Shown: positions 42,058 to 52,209, numbered from the stretch's first letter. The stretch: DNA of 64,000 nucleotides from Lachnoanaerobaculum sanguinis (GCF_033242365.1 NZ_BTHK01000009.1:1-64000), one strand, 5' to 3'. Program-made: numbers and translations. Notes: a model not told the origin generated them from the sequence alone.

Positions 42058-44727
42058 ATGAAATTTACCGGTTTGACTGAAAAGGAAGTTGAAAAGTCAA
42101 GGCAGGATCATGGCTCAAATGTAATACCTGATTCGGAACCTACCACCTTTTGGCAGGAGTTCAAGGAGACATTCAATGATCCTATGATCAGGATACTTCT
42201 TGCTATCGCAGTACTGATGATAGTGATGTTTTTCTTTGGCTATGCTGAAATTTATGAGCCGCTTGGAACTATTATTGCGGTAATAATAGTAGCCATTGTA
42301 TCTGCAAAGACAGGTGTGGCAAGTGATACAAAGTATCGTGAGTTAAAGGACAACACAAAGAAGGATACTTGTAAGGTCTACAGAAACGGTCTTGTAACTG
42401 TTATAGATGTGGATGATGTGGTAGTAGGAGACTTTGTACTTTTACAATCGGGAGATAAGATACCTGCTGACGGTATTTTAATAGACGGAGATTTAAGAGT
42501 AGACAACTCAGCCCTAAACGGTGAGGCCGAGGAGTGCAAGAAAACTGCAGCAAAAGAGGGATTTGAGTTAAAAGAGGATATCACAGGTGATACATTTGTA
42601 GATGCTCATTCACTCTTTAGAGGTGCTGTAGTATTTGACGGAGAAGGTGTTTTAGAAGTTAAGAGAGTCGGACTTAAGTCAATGATGGGTAAGATGGCTC
42701 TTGAAATGAACGAAGACGATCCTGATTCACCACTTAAGGTAAAGCTTGGAAAGCTTGCGAATCAGATATCAATTTTCGGATATGTGGGTGCTACAGTAAT
42801 AGCGATACTTTACTTTGCTTATTTTATAGTAAGAGCGGGGGGATTCGGCAACTATTTTGCTCTTGGAGCACAGACAATCGTGCAGGATCTTATAAGAGCT
42901 GTTACTCTTGCAATAGTTATTATCGTATGTGCCGTTCCTGAAGGATTGCCTTTAATGATATCCTTGGTACTTATGCAAAATACCAGCAGAATGCTTGATC
43001 ATAATGTACTTGTAAGAAAGGCTGAAGGTATCGAGACTGCTGGCTCACTGAATATACTTTTCAGTGATAAGACAGGAACTATTACAAAGGGAAGTCTTGA
43101 AGTAGTGGATTTCTTCCTTGCAAACGGAAACTCCATTTCCATACCGGATCTTAGCAATCACAGCAAGGTAAAAGGTCTTATAGATATCGCAATCGGTAAG
43201 AATACTCAGTCATTGTTTGATGACAGAGGTGTGGTAATAGGTGGTAATGCAACAGATCAGGCATTGATGAAATTTATAGGACATGCTACTTTTGATGCAT
43301 TGCAAAATGAAAAGAGTCTGGTAGTAGGAGCACATCAGGGATTTAACTCAACAAATAAATTCAGCCAGGCAAGAATAGATTCTATTGATAAGACATTCTA
43401 TAAGGGTGCGCCTGAGAGACTTCTTGCAAAGGCTAAGAAGTTCTTGGATGAGAACGGAGAAGTAAAGACAATTGATAAGGCGGTTCTTGACAGAAAGATT
43501 GACGAGCTTGCAGCAAGAGCTATGAGAGTTTTGGCATTCGGATATTCGGAGAAGGCTCTTGTAGAAAATACTATAAATGATGATATAGTTATCATAGGTC
43601 TGGTAGGTATCAGAGATGATGTAAGACCTGAGGCTAAGGATGCTATAGCCGAGGTTATGGGAGCAGGTATCCAGGTAGTAATGATTACAGGTGACAGACT
43701 TGAAACAGCTATTGCTATCGCAAAAGATGCAGGTCTTATACAATCTAATTCAGACAGAGCACTTTCATCGGCAGAACTCAATGAAATGAGTGATGATGAA
43801 GTAAAGAAACTTATACCTCATATCAGAGTTATCGCAAGAGCTCTTCCTACAGATAAGTCAAGAATGGTAAGACTTTGCCAGGAGATGAACCTTGTTGTAG
43901 GTATGACGGGAGACGGAGTAAACGATTCACCTGCACTTAAGAGAGCAGATGTAGGATTTGCTATGGGTAACGGTACAGAGGCTGCCAAGGAAGCAGGTGA
44001 GATAGTAATTCTTGATGACAACTTCAGATCTATAAAGGACGCTATACTCTATGGTAGAACTATCTATCACAATATCCTTAAGTTCTGTAAGTTCCAGTTG
44101 GTTATAAATGTTACTGCGGTTATAGTAAGTGCTATCGCCCCGTTCTTCGGAGTGGAAGAGCCGCTTAAAGTAACTCACCTTCTTTTTGTAAACCTTGTAA
44201 TGGACGGTCTTGGCGCAATAATGCTTGGAAATGAGCCGGCTAAAGAAAGCTACATGATGGAAAAGCCAAGAAGAAGAGATGAGAATATCATCAGCAAAAA
44301 TATGGCTGTTCAAATTTTAAGTATGGGACTCTGGCTTACAGTACTCAGTTTTATATATCTTAAGGTTCCGTTCTTTGCAAATCTGTTTGACGGCAATGAG
44401 GAAGAACTTCTTACAGGATATTTTGTACTCTTTATAGCAAGTGCACTCTTTAACGGATTTAATGTAAGAGATGAAGGCTTCGGAATATTTAAGGGACTTA
44501 ATGAAAATACAGGCTTCCTTAAAGTGTTCTTTGCAATCATCATAGTTCAGGCGCTTATCGTAAATGCAGGTGCCGTACCTTTTGCACCTTTCCAATTTAT
44601 CGGAAAGATGTTTAGCTGTGTACCGTTTAGTATACAGGGATGGATAGTAATATTCATACTTGCATTCACAATGATACCTGTAGATATACTCAGAAAAGTT
44701 GTAATGAAAACATATAAGGATGCTTAA
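42058..44727 (+). CDS. Calcium-type P-type ATPase (P2B-like)
   Basis: An 889-aa membrane pump starting at ATG 42058 (MKFTGLTEKEV) after AGAGGAAAT. It has the N-terminal cation ATPase domain, actuator region, PEGLP in M4 (VCAVPEGLPLMISL), phosphorylation site D337 in FSDKTGTITKG, MITGD and GMTGDGVNDSPALKRADVGFAMG hinge, and C-terminal helices with NLVMDGLGAIMLG. The pattern suits PMCA-type calcium export. It closes the Ter island, where a calcium pump fits the calcium-binding TerD proteins. A terminator follows. Confidence 0.93.
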   Translation: MKFTGLTEKEVEKSRQDHGSNVIPDSEPTTFWQEFKETFNDPMIRILLAIAVLMIVMFFFGYAEIYEPLGTIIAVIIVAIVSAKTGVASDTKYRELKDNTKKDTCKVYRNGLVTVIDVDDVVVGDFVLLQSGDKIPADGILIDGDLRVDNSALNGEAEECKKTAAKEGFELKEDITGDTFVDAHSLFRGAVVFDGEGVLEVKRVGLKSMMGKMALEMNEDDPDSPLKVKLGKLANQISIFGYVGATVIAILYFAYFIVRAGGFGNYFALGAQTIVQDLIRAVTLAIVIIVCAVPEGLPLMISLVLMQNTSRMLDHNVLVRKAEGIETAGSLNILFSDKTGTITKGSLEVVDFFLANGNSISIPDLSNHSKVKGLIDIAIGKNTQSLFDDRGVVIGGNATDQALMKFIGHATFDALQNEKSLVVGAHQGFNSTNKFSQARIDSIDKTFYKGAPERLLAKAKKFLDENGEVKTIDKAVLDRKIDELAARAMRVLAFGYSEKALVENTINDDIVIIGLVGIRDDVRPEAKDAIAEVMGAGIQVVMITGDRLETAIAIAKDAGLIQSNSDRALSSAELNEMSDDEVKKLIPHIRVIARALPTDKSRMVRLCQEMNLVVGMTGDGVNDSPALKRADVGFAMGNGTEAAKEAGEIVILDDNFRSIKDAILYGRTIYHNILKFCKFQLVINVTAVIVSAIAPFFGVEEPLKVTHLLFVNLVMDGLGAIMLGNEPAKESYMMEKPRRRDENIISKNMAVQILSMGLWLTVLSFIYLKVPFFANLFDGNEEELLTGYFVLFIASALFNGFNVRDEGFGIFKGLNENTGFLKVFFAIIIVQALIVNAGAVPFAPFQFIGKMFSCVPFSIQGWIVIFILAFTMIPVDILRKVVMKTYKDA

Positions 44728-44738
44728 TAAGTAATATG

Positions 44739-44766
44739 GGGCTGTCGCTTGCGACAGTCCTTTTTT
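44739..44766 (+). terminator. Terminator of the Ter island operon
   Basis: GGGCTGTCG pairs with CGACAGTCC (44739-44760), followed by six T. Confidence 0.9.
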
Positions 44767-44881
44767 ATTGGAATATAAGTATATCCGTTATTGTATTTTA
44801 GACATATATACGGTAAAATGAGATTATTATATACAATCTAAATTCTAAAAGTTCTAAATTTCAAAAATGATCAAAGAATAA

Positions 44882-45214
44882 TCCAACAGTAAAAATTTTT
44901 GGTATAATGAAGAACTTCTGACATTAATTTCTGCAATGACCGGTGATAACAGATTTGAAGAAACTATAAACGAATTGAAAGGGAAGGAGAAAGTTAATAT
45001 GTGCGAAGTGCTGGATAGAGTAGAGGCCAGAGGATTAGAAAAAGGAATGGAAAAAGGAATGGAAAAAGGAATGGAGAAAGGTAGGGCGGTAGGAAGACAG
45101 GAAGGTGTTATAAGCATACTTGCATCTTTGGTCAATGACGGAATACTAAGTATTGATGAGGCTGCTGTCAGAGCAAATATGAGTGTTAAAGATTTTGAGG
45201 AGTTTATAAAGTGA
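44882..45214 (+). pseudogene. C-terminal remnant of an Rpn-family nuclease/putative transposase
   Basis: The frame is open only from a stop at 44879-44881, and its product (NFWYNEELLTLISAMTGDNRFE..., then MCEVLDRVEARGLEKGMEKGMEKG) matches the C-terminal tail of Rpn (PD-(D/E)XK, Transposase_31) proteins. These tails typically carry EKG repeats and end in a short helical segment. The nuclease domain that should precede it is missing. Four imperfect 12-bp repeats (about 45037-45084) encode the GMEK units and would be prone to slippage. An internal ATG (44936) could start a 92-aa peptide, but a decayed gene is the simpler reading. Confidence 0.75.
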
Positions 45215-45326
45215 TATTTCTAAACACAATCTGTATACAATCCTTAGCGACTTTACTTTTTGTTCATTTTTTGTTAAAATTAAAATGTTGTTTTGAACAA
45301 TGAAAATTGAATAAGGAGGTGCTTTT

Positions 45327-46883
45327 ATGTCACAACTGGGAAGTATAATAATAGCGGTAATACTCTCAATAGTTGTTGTGGCGCCTCTAAGTTGGAGTTT
45401 AGCGATTGCTCATCGTAAGAAGTCATATGAAGATAAGATCGGATCAGCAGAGATTAAATCCAGAGAAATAATAGAGGAAGCCTTAAAAACAGCCGAGACA
45501 AAGAAACGTGAAGCTCTCTTGGAAGCAAAAGAAGAGTCTATAAAGACAAAAAATGAGCTTGATAGAGAGGTGAAAGAAAGAAGGGCAGAGTTAGCCCGCT
45601 ATGAGAAAAGAGTACTTAGTAAAGAAGAGAACTTGGACAAGAAGCAGGATCTACTTGAAAAGAAAGAAGAGAGTGTTCTTGCAAGAGAGGAGAAGATATT
45701 GGCAAGGAGCAAGGAAGTTGAATCCCTGTATGATAAGGGAATTGCCGAGCTTGAGAAAATATCCGGACTCACAAGTGACCAGGCTAAGGAATTTTTGTTA
45801 CAATCAGTTGAAGATGAAGTAAAACATGACAAGGCAAAGCTTATTAAAGAGCTTGAGAATGCCGCAAAGGATGAAGCCGAGAAAAAGGCTAAGGAATATG
45901 TGGTCACTGCAATTCAAAGATGTGCGGCAGACCATGTAGCGGAAACGACGGTTTCAGTAGTGGCTTTACCTAACGACGATATGAAGGGTAGAATCATAGG
46001 TCGTGAGGGTAGAAATATACGTACACTGGAACAGCTTACAGGAGTAGAGCTTATCATTGACGATACCCCTGAGGCGGTAGTTTTATCCTGTTTTGATCCT
46101 GTAAGAAGAGAAGTGGCCAGAGTAGCACTTGAGAAGTTGATTGTTGACGGTCGTATTCACCCTGCAAGAATTGAAGAGATGGTGGATAGGGCAAAGAAAG
46201 AAGTTGACGGTATTATGAGAGAGGAAGGCGAGAATGCGGCACTCGAAGTAGGTGTGCACGGTATACATCCTGAGCTCATAAAATTACTTGGAAGAATGAA
46301 ATTTAGGACCAGTTATGGTCAGAATGCTTTAAAACATTCTATTGAAGTGGCACAATTGTCAGGACTTTTGGCAGCAGAAGTTGGAGTGGATATCAGATTG
46401 GCGAAGAGAGCCGGTTTACTACATGATATTGGAAAAGCCATCGACCATGAGGTGGAGGGTTCACATGTACAGATTGGTGTGGAGCTTTGTAAGAAGTACA
46501 AGGAACATCCGGTTGTAATCAATTCTGTAGAATCACATCATGGAGATGTTGATCCGGATTCACTTATTGCATGTTTGGTACAGGCGGCAGATACTATTTC
46601 CGCAGCAAGACCGGGTGCAAGAAGAGAAACACTGGAGACATATACTAACAGACTGAGTCAGCTTGAGGAAATCACTACATCATTTGACGGAGTTGAGAAG
46701 TCATTTGCTATCCAAGCAGGCCGTGAGGTAAGAATCATGGTATTGCCTGAGAAAGTAAGTGATGACGATATGGTTATTTTAGCCAGAAACATCTCAAAGA
46801 GGATAGAAGAAGATATGCAATATCCGGGTCAAATAAAAGTAAATGTAATCAGAGAATCAAGAGTGGCAGATGTTGCAAGATAA
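45327..46883 (+). CDS. rny: Ribonuclease Y
   Basis: Membrane-anchored endoribonuclease that starts mRNA decay. The 518-aa protein is full length: N-terminal membrane helix (residues 5-27), long coiled coil (~30-200), KH domain with GRIIGREGRNIRTLEQLTG, and an HD domain with the metal site LLHDIGKAIDHE. The C-terminal ITTSFDGVEKSFAIQAGREVRI block is typical. AAGGAGGTG precedes ATG 45327. It is monocistronic here, ending in a terminator. Confidence 0.97.
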   Translation: MSQLGSIIIAVILSIVVVAPLSWSLAIAHRKKSYEDKIGSAEIKSREIIEEALKTAETKKREALLEAKEESIKTKNELDREVKERRAELARYEKRVLSKEENLDKKQDLLEKKEESVLAREEKILARSKEVESLYDKGIAELEKISGLTSDQAKEFLLQSVEDEVKHDKAKLIKELENAAKDEAEKKAKEYVVTAIQRCAADHVAETTVSVVALPNDDMKGRIIGREGRNIRTLEQLTGVELIIDDTPEAVVLSCFDPVRREVARVALEKLIVDGRIHPARIEEMVDRAKKEVDGIMREEGENAALEVGVHGIHPELIKLLGRMKFRTSYGQNALKHSIEVAQLSGLLAAEVGVDIRLAKRAGLLHDIGKAIDHEVEGSHVQIGVELCKKYKEHPVVINSVESHHGDVDPDSLIACLVQAADTISAARPGARRETLETYTNRLSQLEEITTSFDGVEKSFAIQAGREVRIMVLPEKVSDDDMVILARNISKRIEEDMQYPGQIKVNVIRESRVADVAR

Positions 46884-46889
46884 TAATAG

Positions 46890-46918
46890 GGCGATAGCGG
46901 GTAGCTGTCGCCTTTTTT
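46890..46918 (+). terminator. Terminator after rny
   Basis: GGCGATAGC (46890-46898) pairs with GCTGTCGCC (46904-46912), followed by six T. Confidence 0.9.
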
Positions 46919-47068
46919 AGTGTAAAATTACAAATTTTGATTGTAACCTTTTGGTAAGGATTTTAAAGAAAATATCATATAATAGTAATTGACTGAAACT
47001 CTAATATAGTATTTAATAGTATGAAGAGAATAATATATAAACATATAGATATGAGTGAAAGGAAATAT

Positions 47069-48040
47069 ATGAGAAATTTTGGAAGAAAATTTGCCGTAGC
47101 GGCAATAAGCGGAATAATAAGTTTGGCGGCATCTATGACTGCATTTGCAGCATCGGGAATCAAATCTGTAAAGATAAATATAAAATCGGATGCTATTACA
47201 GTAGGTAAAGAAAGAGATATAAATGATATTACGGTAAATGTATCAGGCAGCAGCTACAGTATTGACGGCGTTGATTTTATGGATATGGGTACTACATGGG
47301 AGATTACAGATACTCCTAAGATTACAGTGCATTTGGCTGCAGACGACAATTATTACTTCAGTGTGTATAAGGCTGAAGATTTTAAAATAACAGGTGGAGA
47401 GCTTATAGAAGCAAGAAGAGAGAACAGCTCAAATGATTTATACGTAGATATTCAGTTACCGGCGTTGATAAATCAGGTATCACCTATAGAAACGGTAAAT
47501 TTAAGTAATAACGGTCAGGCTGCATGGAGTATATCTCAGGGAGCTTCAGGTTATCAGGTGAAGCTTATAAGAGACAACACATCCACAGTCGGTGGAGTGC
47601 AGAGTTTTACTACAAACAGTGCAAACTTTAAGTCACTTATGACAAAGTCGGGTACATACACATTGAAGGTTAGAGCTGTAAACAGTGACGGTACAAAGAA
47701 CAGTGCATGGGTATCATCAAGCACGGTAACAATAAGTCAGGCTGAGGCTGCAAACAATTACAATGAGAGTAAGAATGCTACAACACTTCAAGGCACATGG
47801 CAGAGAAATGCTACAGGTTGGTGGTATGCATTCTCTGACGGTACATATGTAACTTCATCATGGAAGCAGATAGGCGGTGAATGGTACTATTTCAATGCTG
47901 ACGGATATATGCTTGTAGGCTGGCAGAATATCGGCGGCAACTGGTACTATATGGATCTTAACAGAGGAAACATGCTTTCAAATACCACAACACCTGACGG
48001 ATACTTTGTAAATGAGTCAGGCGTATATGTTGCAAGATAA
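47069..48040 (+). CDS. Secreted protein with C-terminal choline-binding-type wall repeats
   Basis: Start ATG 47069 (MRNFGRKFAVAAISG) follows GAAAGGAAAT; the upstream frame to 47021 would put extra residues before the signal. The 323-aa protein has a signal peptide (cleavage near AFAAS), a beta-rich N-terminal region, a fibronectin-like segment (~145-240: GQAAWSISQGASGYQVKLIR), and about three wall-binding repeats at the end (GWWYAFSDGTYV, GEWYYFNADGYM, GNWYYMDLNRG). It should sit on choline- or polysaccharide-bearing wall polymers. The N-terminal region's role is unknown. Confidence 0.85.
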   Translation: MRNFGRKFAVAAISGIISLAASMTAFAASGIKSVKINIKSDAITVGKERDINDITVNVSGSSYSIDGVDFMDMGTTWEITDTPKITVHLAADDNYYFSVYKAEDFKITGGELIEARRENSSNDLYVDIQLPALINQVSPIETVNLSNNGQAAWSISQGASGYQVKLIRDNTSTVGGVQSFTTNSANFKSLMTKSGTYTLKVRAVNSDGTKNSAWVSSSTVTISQAEAANNYNESKNATTLQGTWQRNATGWWYAFSDGTYVTSSWKQIGGEWYYFNADGYMLVGWQNIGGNWYYMDLNRGNMLSNTTTPDGYFVNESGVYVAR

Positions 48041-48059
48041 TAAATAATATATTGTATAG

Positions 48060-48103
48060 AAAAAGAAACTCCGAACTGTAAGACAGTTTAGAGTTTCTTT
48101 TTA
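48060..48103. terminator. Bidirectional terminator between the wall protein and lacZ
   Basis: AAAAGAAACTC pairs with GAGTTTCTTTT, with an inner AACTG/CAGTT stem. A and T runs on the two sides allow it to serve both convergent genes. Confidence 0.85.
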
Positions 48104-48149
48104 AGTTAATGTGAATTTACTTTAATATCGGCAAATCTCCTTGAAATAT

Positions 48150-51100
48150 TTATATTCCCTTTATAACAAAGCTGAATTTCAAATTGCCTTCACCCTTTAT
48201 CAGGTAATCTTCAAGAGTAGGTGCGCCCCAGGTATCATCACCTCCAATACCAATCTGTGCAAGATTTACACGAAGTACAGTCTTTGTAACAGGCGGTAAT
48301 TCAAAATCATGTCTTGCCTCTTCAATCTCACTCGGAGTATAGGCAAGAGCTGAAACATTAATACAATTTCCTGCAACTATAAGGCCGCGTCCCTTCTTAT
48401 CGGTAAGCTTTGCAAATCTTACATGAGATTTATTGCCGCTCTCCTGTGGTGAGAGATATTTAGCAAGCTGATTTGCTACCTTACCTTCAAAAAGGTCAAT
48501 CTTTGCACCCGGTAATCTGTCTGAGTAAGTTTCCATAGGACCTGCACCATACCATGAAATATTTTCATATTCTGGCTTTAACTTAAACATTGTACCGAAC
48601 TCAGGTAAATCATAGTGACCTGTTTCACTCTTATAGTCCATGTTTATCTTTATACTGCCGTCACCATAAACTTCATATTCCACAGTGAGCTCATCGGCAC
48701 AAGCAGGCAGGGCATATTTATAAGTAACAGATACATAAGTATCATATTCCTTTATAACAGGTCTGAATGCAGGCCAGTAAGTACTGTCTTCACGTGGAAC
48801 TTTTGTAGTGGCATACAGTGAAGCGGTTTTCCATTTGGAATACCTGAAAGGCATATTGTTGCCGAAATCATTGTCTGTAGGCGGTCTCCAGAAATTAGGT
48901 CTTGGTATAGCTTTAAGCAACTCTTTTCCTGCATATCTGTAAGAAACAAGTCCGCCGAAATTCTGAGAGAACAGAGCCTCAAAATTATCCCCCTTTATTC
49001 CGAAGTTCATAACTCCCATTGTGAGTTTATAGGGTTTATTTTCACAGAGAGGAGTATCGCAAATAACGGTATTATCAAATTTTGAGAAAAGAGCATCATA
49101 TGCCTTATTACCTTCTCTTAAAACAACTTCTGTAAATGAAACTTCGCCAAGGTTATATAAGGTTTCAATATTAAAAACGGCCTTAACACCTATAACTAGC
49201 TCATCACCATATATATCAAAAAGCTTTCCGGCTTTTTCTTTTATATTTAGAGAATGCTCAGTCTTTGACAATCCTTCACCTTTCAAAGAAAAACTGTTTT
49301 CATATAAAGTCTTTCCGAATTTCTTTATATAAATAACAAATTTATAGTCATTCAAATCTCTGAAAAGATTTCTGTTATGTACATATAATAAGTCTTTGTC
49401 AAAATCTATCTTTAAATCAACAGGTCTGTAATTATATCTTACCGCCTGAATTTTAGGAGATATATCCCTGTCGCCTCCGTACACTATACCGTTTCCGCTG
49501 AAGTTATAGTCGGTAGGAGAGTCATCAAAATCTCCTCCGTAGTACTGAGTGTCATTGCCGAAAGGATCCTTACCGGTAATGCTTTGATCGATGTAGTCCC
49601 AGATAAATCCACCTTGGAAAAGCTCCTCTTCCCATGCAAGCTCGGTATAAAGCTGCATACCTCCACATGAGTTGCCCATCGCATGAGTATATTCACATTC
49701 AATAAAAGGTTTATCTCTGTGAGTTTTCAAAAATTCCTTTACATCAGCTACCTTGGCATACATTCTGCTTTCGATATCTGAGGTATCATTATAGCGACGG
49801 TCATTAAAAACTCCCTCATAGTGGACAAGTCTGCTTGAATCTTTTTTCCTGAAGAACTCGCTCATCTCATATATATCGCTACCGCCATAACTCTCATTTC
49901 CACATGACCAGATAAGAATTGAAGAGTGATTTCTGTCCCTCATATACATGGAGTTTGCTCTGTCAAGAAGTAGAGGCATCCACTCTTTTTTATCGCCCGG
50001 AACCACCATATTATAGTCTGAAACACCGCTAAGAAGACCGTCCCAGCTGCCGTGAGACTCAAGATTACATTCATCCATAAGATAGATGCCGTAGATATCA
50101 CAGAGCTCATATAGTGCGGAGCAGTTTGGATAATGGCTTGTTCTTATAGCATTGATATTGTTTTCCTTCATTGTAACTATATCTTTTTTAACTTCCGCAT
50201 AGCTTATTGCACGACCTGATTTGGAGCTGAAATCATGTCTGTCCACACCGGCAAACACAATTCTTTTACCGTTAACAGTCATTATATTAGCTGAATTTTT
50301 TTCAAATAATCTAATACCGATTTTCACAGAGGTTACTTCAAGTAAATTATCACCGTCATATATTTCAATATACAGAGTATAAAGATTAGGAATTTCGGCA
50401 CTCCAAAGCTTCGGATTATTTATCTCAAGGAAAACGTTATTTTCACCGGAAACCTGATCCTTATCAAGCTCTGCCACAACAGTTTCATCAAAGAAGCACT
50501 TAAACTCGTTTGACTTTAAAGTCATATCAAAAGCGTCATATAATCTGAGTTTGACTTTGGCACTTTGGCTTAGAGTCAATGATATATTAAGTTTGACTTT
50601 ATCAAGATTATTATTTTCAAATATCTGATTTACACCTATATCCTGTAAATGGCATTTCGGCCTTGCATATAGACAGATATCTCTAAAAATTCCTGAGAAT
50701 CTGAAGAAATCCTGATCCTCAAGCCAGCTGCCTGAACACCATTTTGCAACCTGTATTGCAAGTTTGTTCTCACCCTTAACTATATATTTACTTAAATCAA
50801 ACTCGGAAGGAGTAAAACTGTCCTCACAGTAGCCTATATAGTGTCCGTTTAACCATACGGCGGCCGCACTCTCAACACCTTCCATTCTTAAAACAATATC
50901 CTTGCCTGTGAAACTTTCAGGTAATGTAAAGTATTTTACATAGCTTGCAACAGGATTAAAGTCCACAGGAGACTGACCTGATTTAAGCTCCTGTCTACCG
51001 TCCCATGGGTATGCAACATTGGCATAGTGAGGTCTGTCATAGCCTTCCATTTGTATATGTGCAGGAACTCGGATATCCTCCCAGTTTCTGCAGTCAAAGC

Positions 51101-51305
51101 TTAAAAGTTCAAATCCGTCAGGAGTGGAATCGGGATTGATGGAGTAATCAAATTTCCATATACCTTTCAAATCATAGTATAAAGAAGACTCGCCCCGTAT
51201 AAGTTCATTCCTATTTGCAAATACCTTATGATCTGAATGTGCCGGAAGTCTGTTTTCCTCAAAAACAGTGGGTTCTAAAAGGTTTTTTAAAATATCTTTA
51301 TTCAT
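48150..51305 (-). CDS. lacZ: Beta-galactosidase, GH2 family (LacZ type)
   Basis: Hydrolyses lactose and related beta-galactosides. The 1051-aa protein has the complete LacZ architecture: N-terminal sugar-binding domain (GIWKFDYSINPDS...), immunoglobulin-like domains, the GH2 barrel with acid/base E471 in WSCGNESYGG and nucleophile E538 in FIECEYTHAMGNS, and the C-terminal Bgal_small_N domain (NFWRPPTDNDFGNNMP, WYGAGPMETYSDR). No signal peptide, so it is cytoplasmic. GAGAGG precedes the start. It is the last gene of the sugar-uptake operon, 88 bp after the second permease with a hairpin between. Confidence 0.97.
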   Translation of the reverse strand: MNKDILKNLLEPTVFEENRLPAHSDHKVFANRNELIRGESSLYYDLKGIWKFDYSINPDSTPDGFELLSFDCRNWEDIRVPAHIQMEGYDRPHYANVAYPWDGRQELKSGQSPVDFNPVASYVKYFTLPESFTGKDIVLRMEGVESAAAVWLNGHYIGYCEDSFTPSEFDLSKYIVKGENKLAIQVAKWCSGSWLEDQDFFRFSGIFRDICLYARPKCHLQDIGVNQIFENNNLDKVKLNISLTLSQSAKVKLRLYDAFDMTLKSNEFKCFFDETVVAELDKDQVSGENNVFLEINNPKLWSAEIPNLYTLYIEIYDGDNLLEVTSVKIGIRLFEKNSANIMTVNGKRIVFAGVDRHDFSSKSGRAISYAEVKKDIVTMKENNINAIRTSHYPNCSALYELCDIYGIYLMDECNLESHGSWDGLLSGVSDYNMVVPGDKKEWMPLLLDRANSMYMRDRNHSSILIWSCGNESYGGSDIYEMSEFFRKKDSSRLVHYEGVFNDRRYNDTSDIESRMYAKVADVKEFLKTHRDKPFIECEYTHAMGNSCGGMQLYTELAWEEELFQGGFIWDYIDQSITGKDPFGNDTQYYGGDFDDSPTDYNFSGNGIVYGGDRDISPKIQAVRYNYRPVDLKIDFDKDLLYVHNRNLFRDLNDYKFVIYIKKFGKTLYENSFSLKGEGLSKTEHSLNIKEKAGKLFDIYGDELVIGVKAVFNIETLYNLGEVSFTEVVLREGNKAYDALFSKFDNTVICDTPLCENKPYKLTMGVMNFGIKGDNFEALFSQNFGGLVSYRYAGKELLKAIPRPNFWRPPTDNDFGNNMPFRYSKWKTASLYATTKVPREDSTYWPAFRPVIKEYDTYVSVTYKYALPACADELTVEYEVYGDGSIKINMDYKSETGHYDLPEFGTMFKLKPEYENISWYGAGPMETYSDRLPGAKIDLFEGKVANQLAKYLSPQESGNKSHVRFAKLTDKKGRGLIVAGNCINVSALAYTPSEIEEARHDFELPPVTKTVLRVNLAQIGIGGDDTWGAPTLEDYLIKGEGNLKFSFVIKGI

Positions 51306-51338
51306 TTTTACCTCTCTTAAAATTATATTTTATCAATA

Positions 51339-51375
51339 AAAGGTATGAAATCTTGATACAAGTTTTCACACCTTT
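51339..51375 (-). terminator. Intercistronic hairpin/attenuator before lacZ
   Basis: On the minus strand AAAGGTGTGAAA pairs with TTTCATACCTTT around a 13-nt loop, with one wobble, followed by TTATTGATA. It could partly terminate transcription between the permease genes and lacZ. A TATAAT downstream of it may allow separate lacZ initiation. Confidence 0.65.
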
Positions 51376-51393
51376 AAAAAAGCATATTATATA

Positions 51394-52209
51394 TTACTTT
51401 ACAGCACCTGTAATTCCTTCAGCAAATTGCTTTTGGAGTACGAAGAATATGATAACTGTAGGTATACTGCAAAGAAGTACAGCAAGCATCAGTACACCGT
51501 AGTCGGTTACATAACCTTCTTTTAAGTTTGCTACAAGCATAGGCATTGTAATGGATGTTTTCTCAGTCATTATTACCTTTGGCCAAAGATATGAGTTCCA
51601 TGCACCCATGAATGTAATGATGGCTGCAGAAGCATAGGTGGACTTCATAGTAGGAATAAATATTCTAAGGAATATATTAAATTCATTTAATCCGTCAAGT
51701 CTTGCAGCTTCAAGAATATCATGTGGGAATGATCTGGCACTCTGTCTAAACAGCATTATCAAAAACGGAGTGGACAATGTAGGAAGTAAAAATCCTAAAG
51801 TTGTGTTTAAAAGTCCCCATTTTGAAAACATCTGAAAGAGCGGGATCATAATGGCTACAAAAGGAACCATCATTGCCAACAAAAGTACAGCCATGATAGC
51901 ATCCTTTGCCTTATCATGATAGATTTCAAAACCGTATCCGGCAAGTGAGCAAATAAATAGTGCCAATATTGTCATCATTATTGAGTATTTAAATGAGTTT
52001 ATCATAGCACCTCTTACATCACTTGCTGCAAGCAGGTTTGAAAGGTTTTTAAAGAGATAGTTTCCGGGAAGGAGAGCACCTCTTATTACATCTATACTGG
52101 CATGAGTGGCACTGACTGCCATCCAGTACAGAGGGAAAATCGATATAAGTGAAACAATGGTCAAAAATACATATTTTGCAACAGTTCTTATCTTAGTCAC
52201 GCTTGTCAC
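51394..52209 (-). CDS. Sugar ABC transporter permease, MalG/LacG type
   Basis: A 271-aa CUT1-family permease with six hydrophobic helices and the EAA loop EAARLDGLNEFNIFLRIFIP that docks the ATPase. The first codon is GTG 52209; a second in-frame GTG at 52200 has AGGTGA just upstream and may be the real start. It overlaps the MalF-type gene by about 17 bp. No ATP-binding subunit gene is in the operon, as is usual for CUT1 systems sharing an MsmK-type ATPase. Confidence 0.93.
   Translation of the reverse strand: MTSVTKIRTVAKYVFLTIVSLISIFPLYWMAVSATHASIDVIRGALLPGNYLFKNLSNLLAASDVRGAMINSFKYSIMMTILALFICSLAGYGFEIYHDKAKDAIMAVLLLAMMVPFVAIMIPLFQMFSKWGLLNTTLGFLLPTLSTPFLIMLFRQSARSFPHDILEAARLDGLNEFNIFLRIFIPTMKSTYASAAIITFMGAWNSYLWPKVIMTEKTSITMPMLVANLKEGYVTDYGVLMLAVLLCSIPTVIIFFVLQKQFAEGITGAVK

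Noticed and set aside
45037..45084. Tandem 12-bp repeats as a possible CRISPR or minisatellite locus
   Set aside because: They are in-frame codon repeats of an Rpn tail without spacers.
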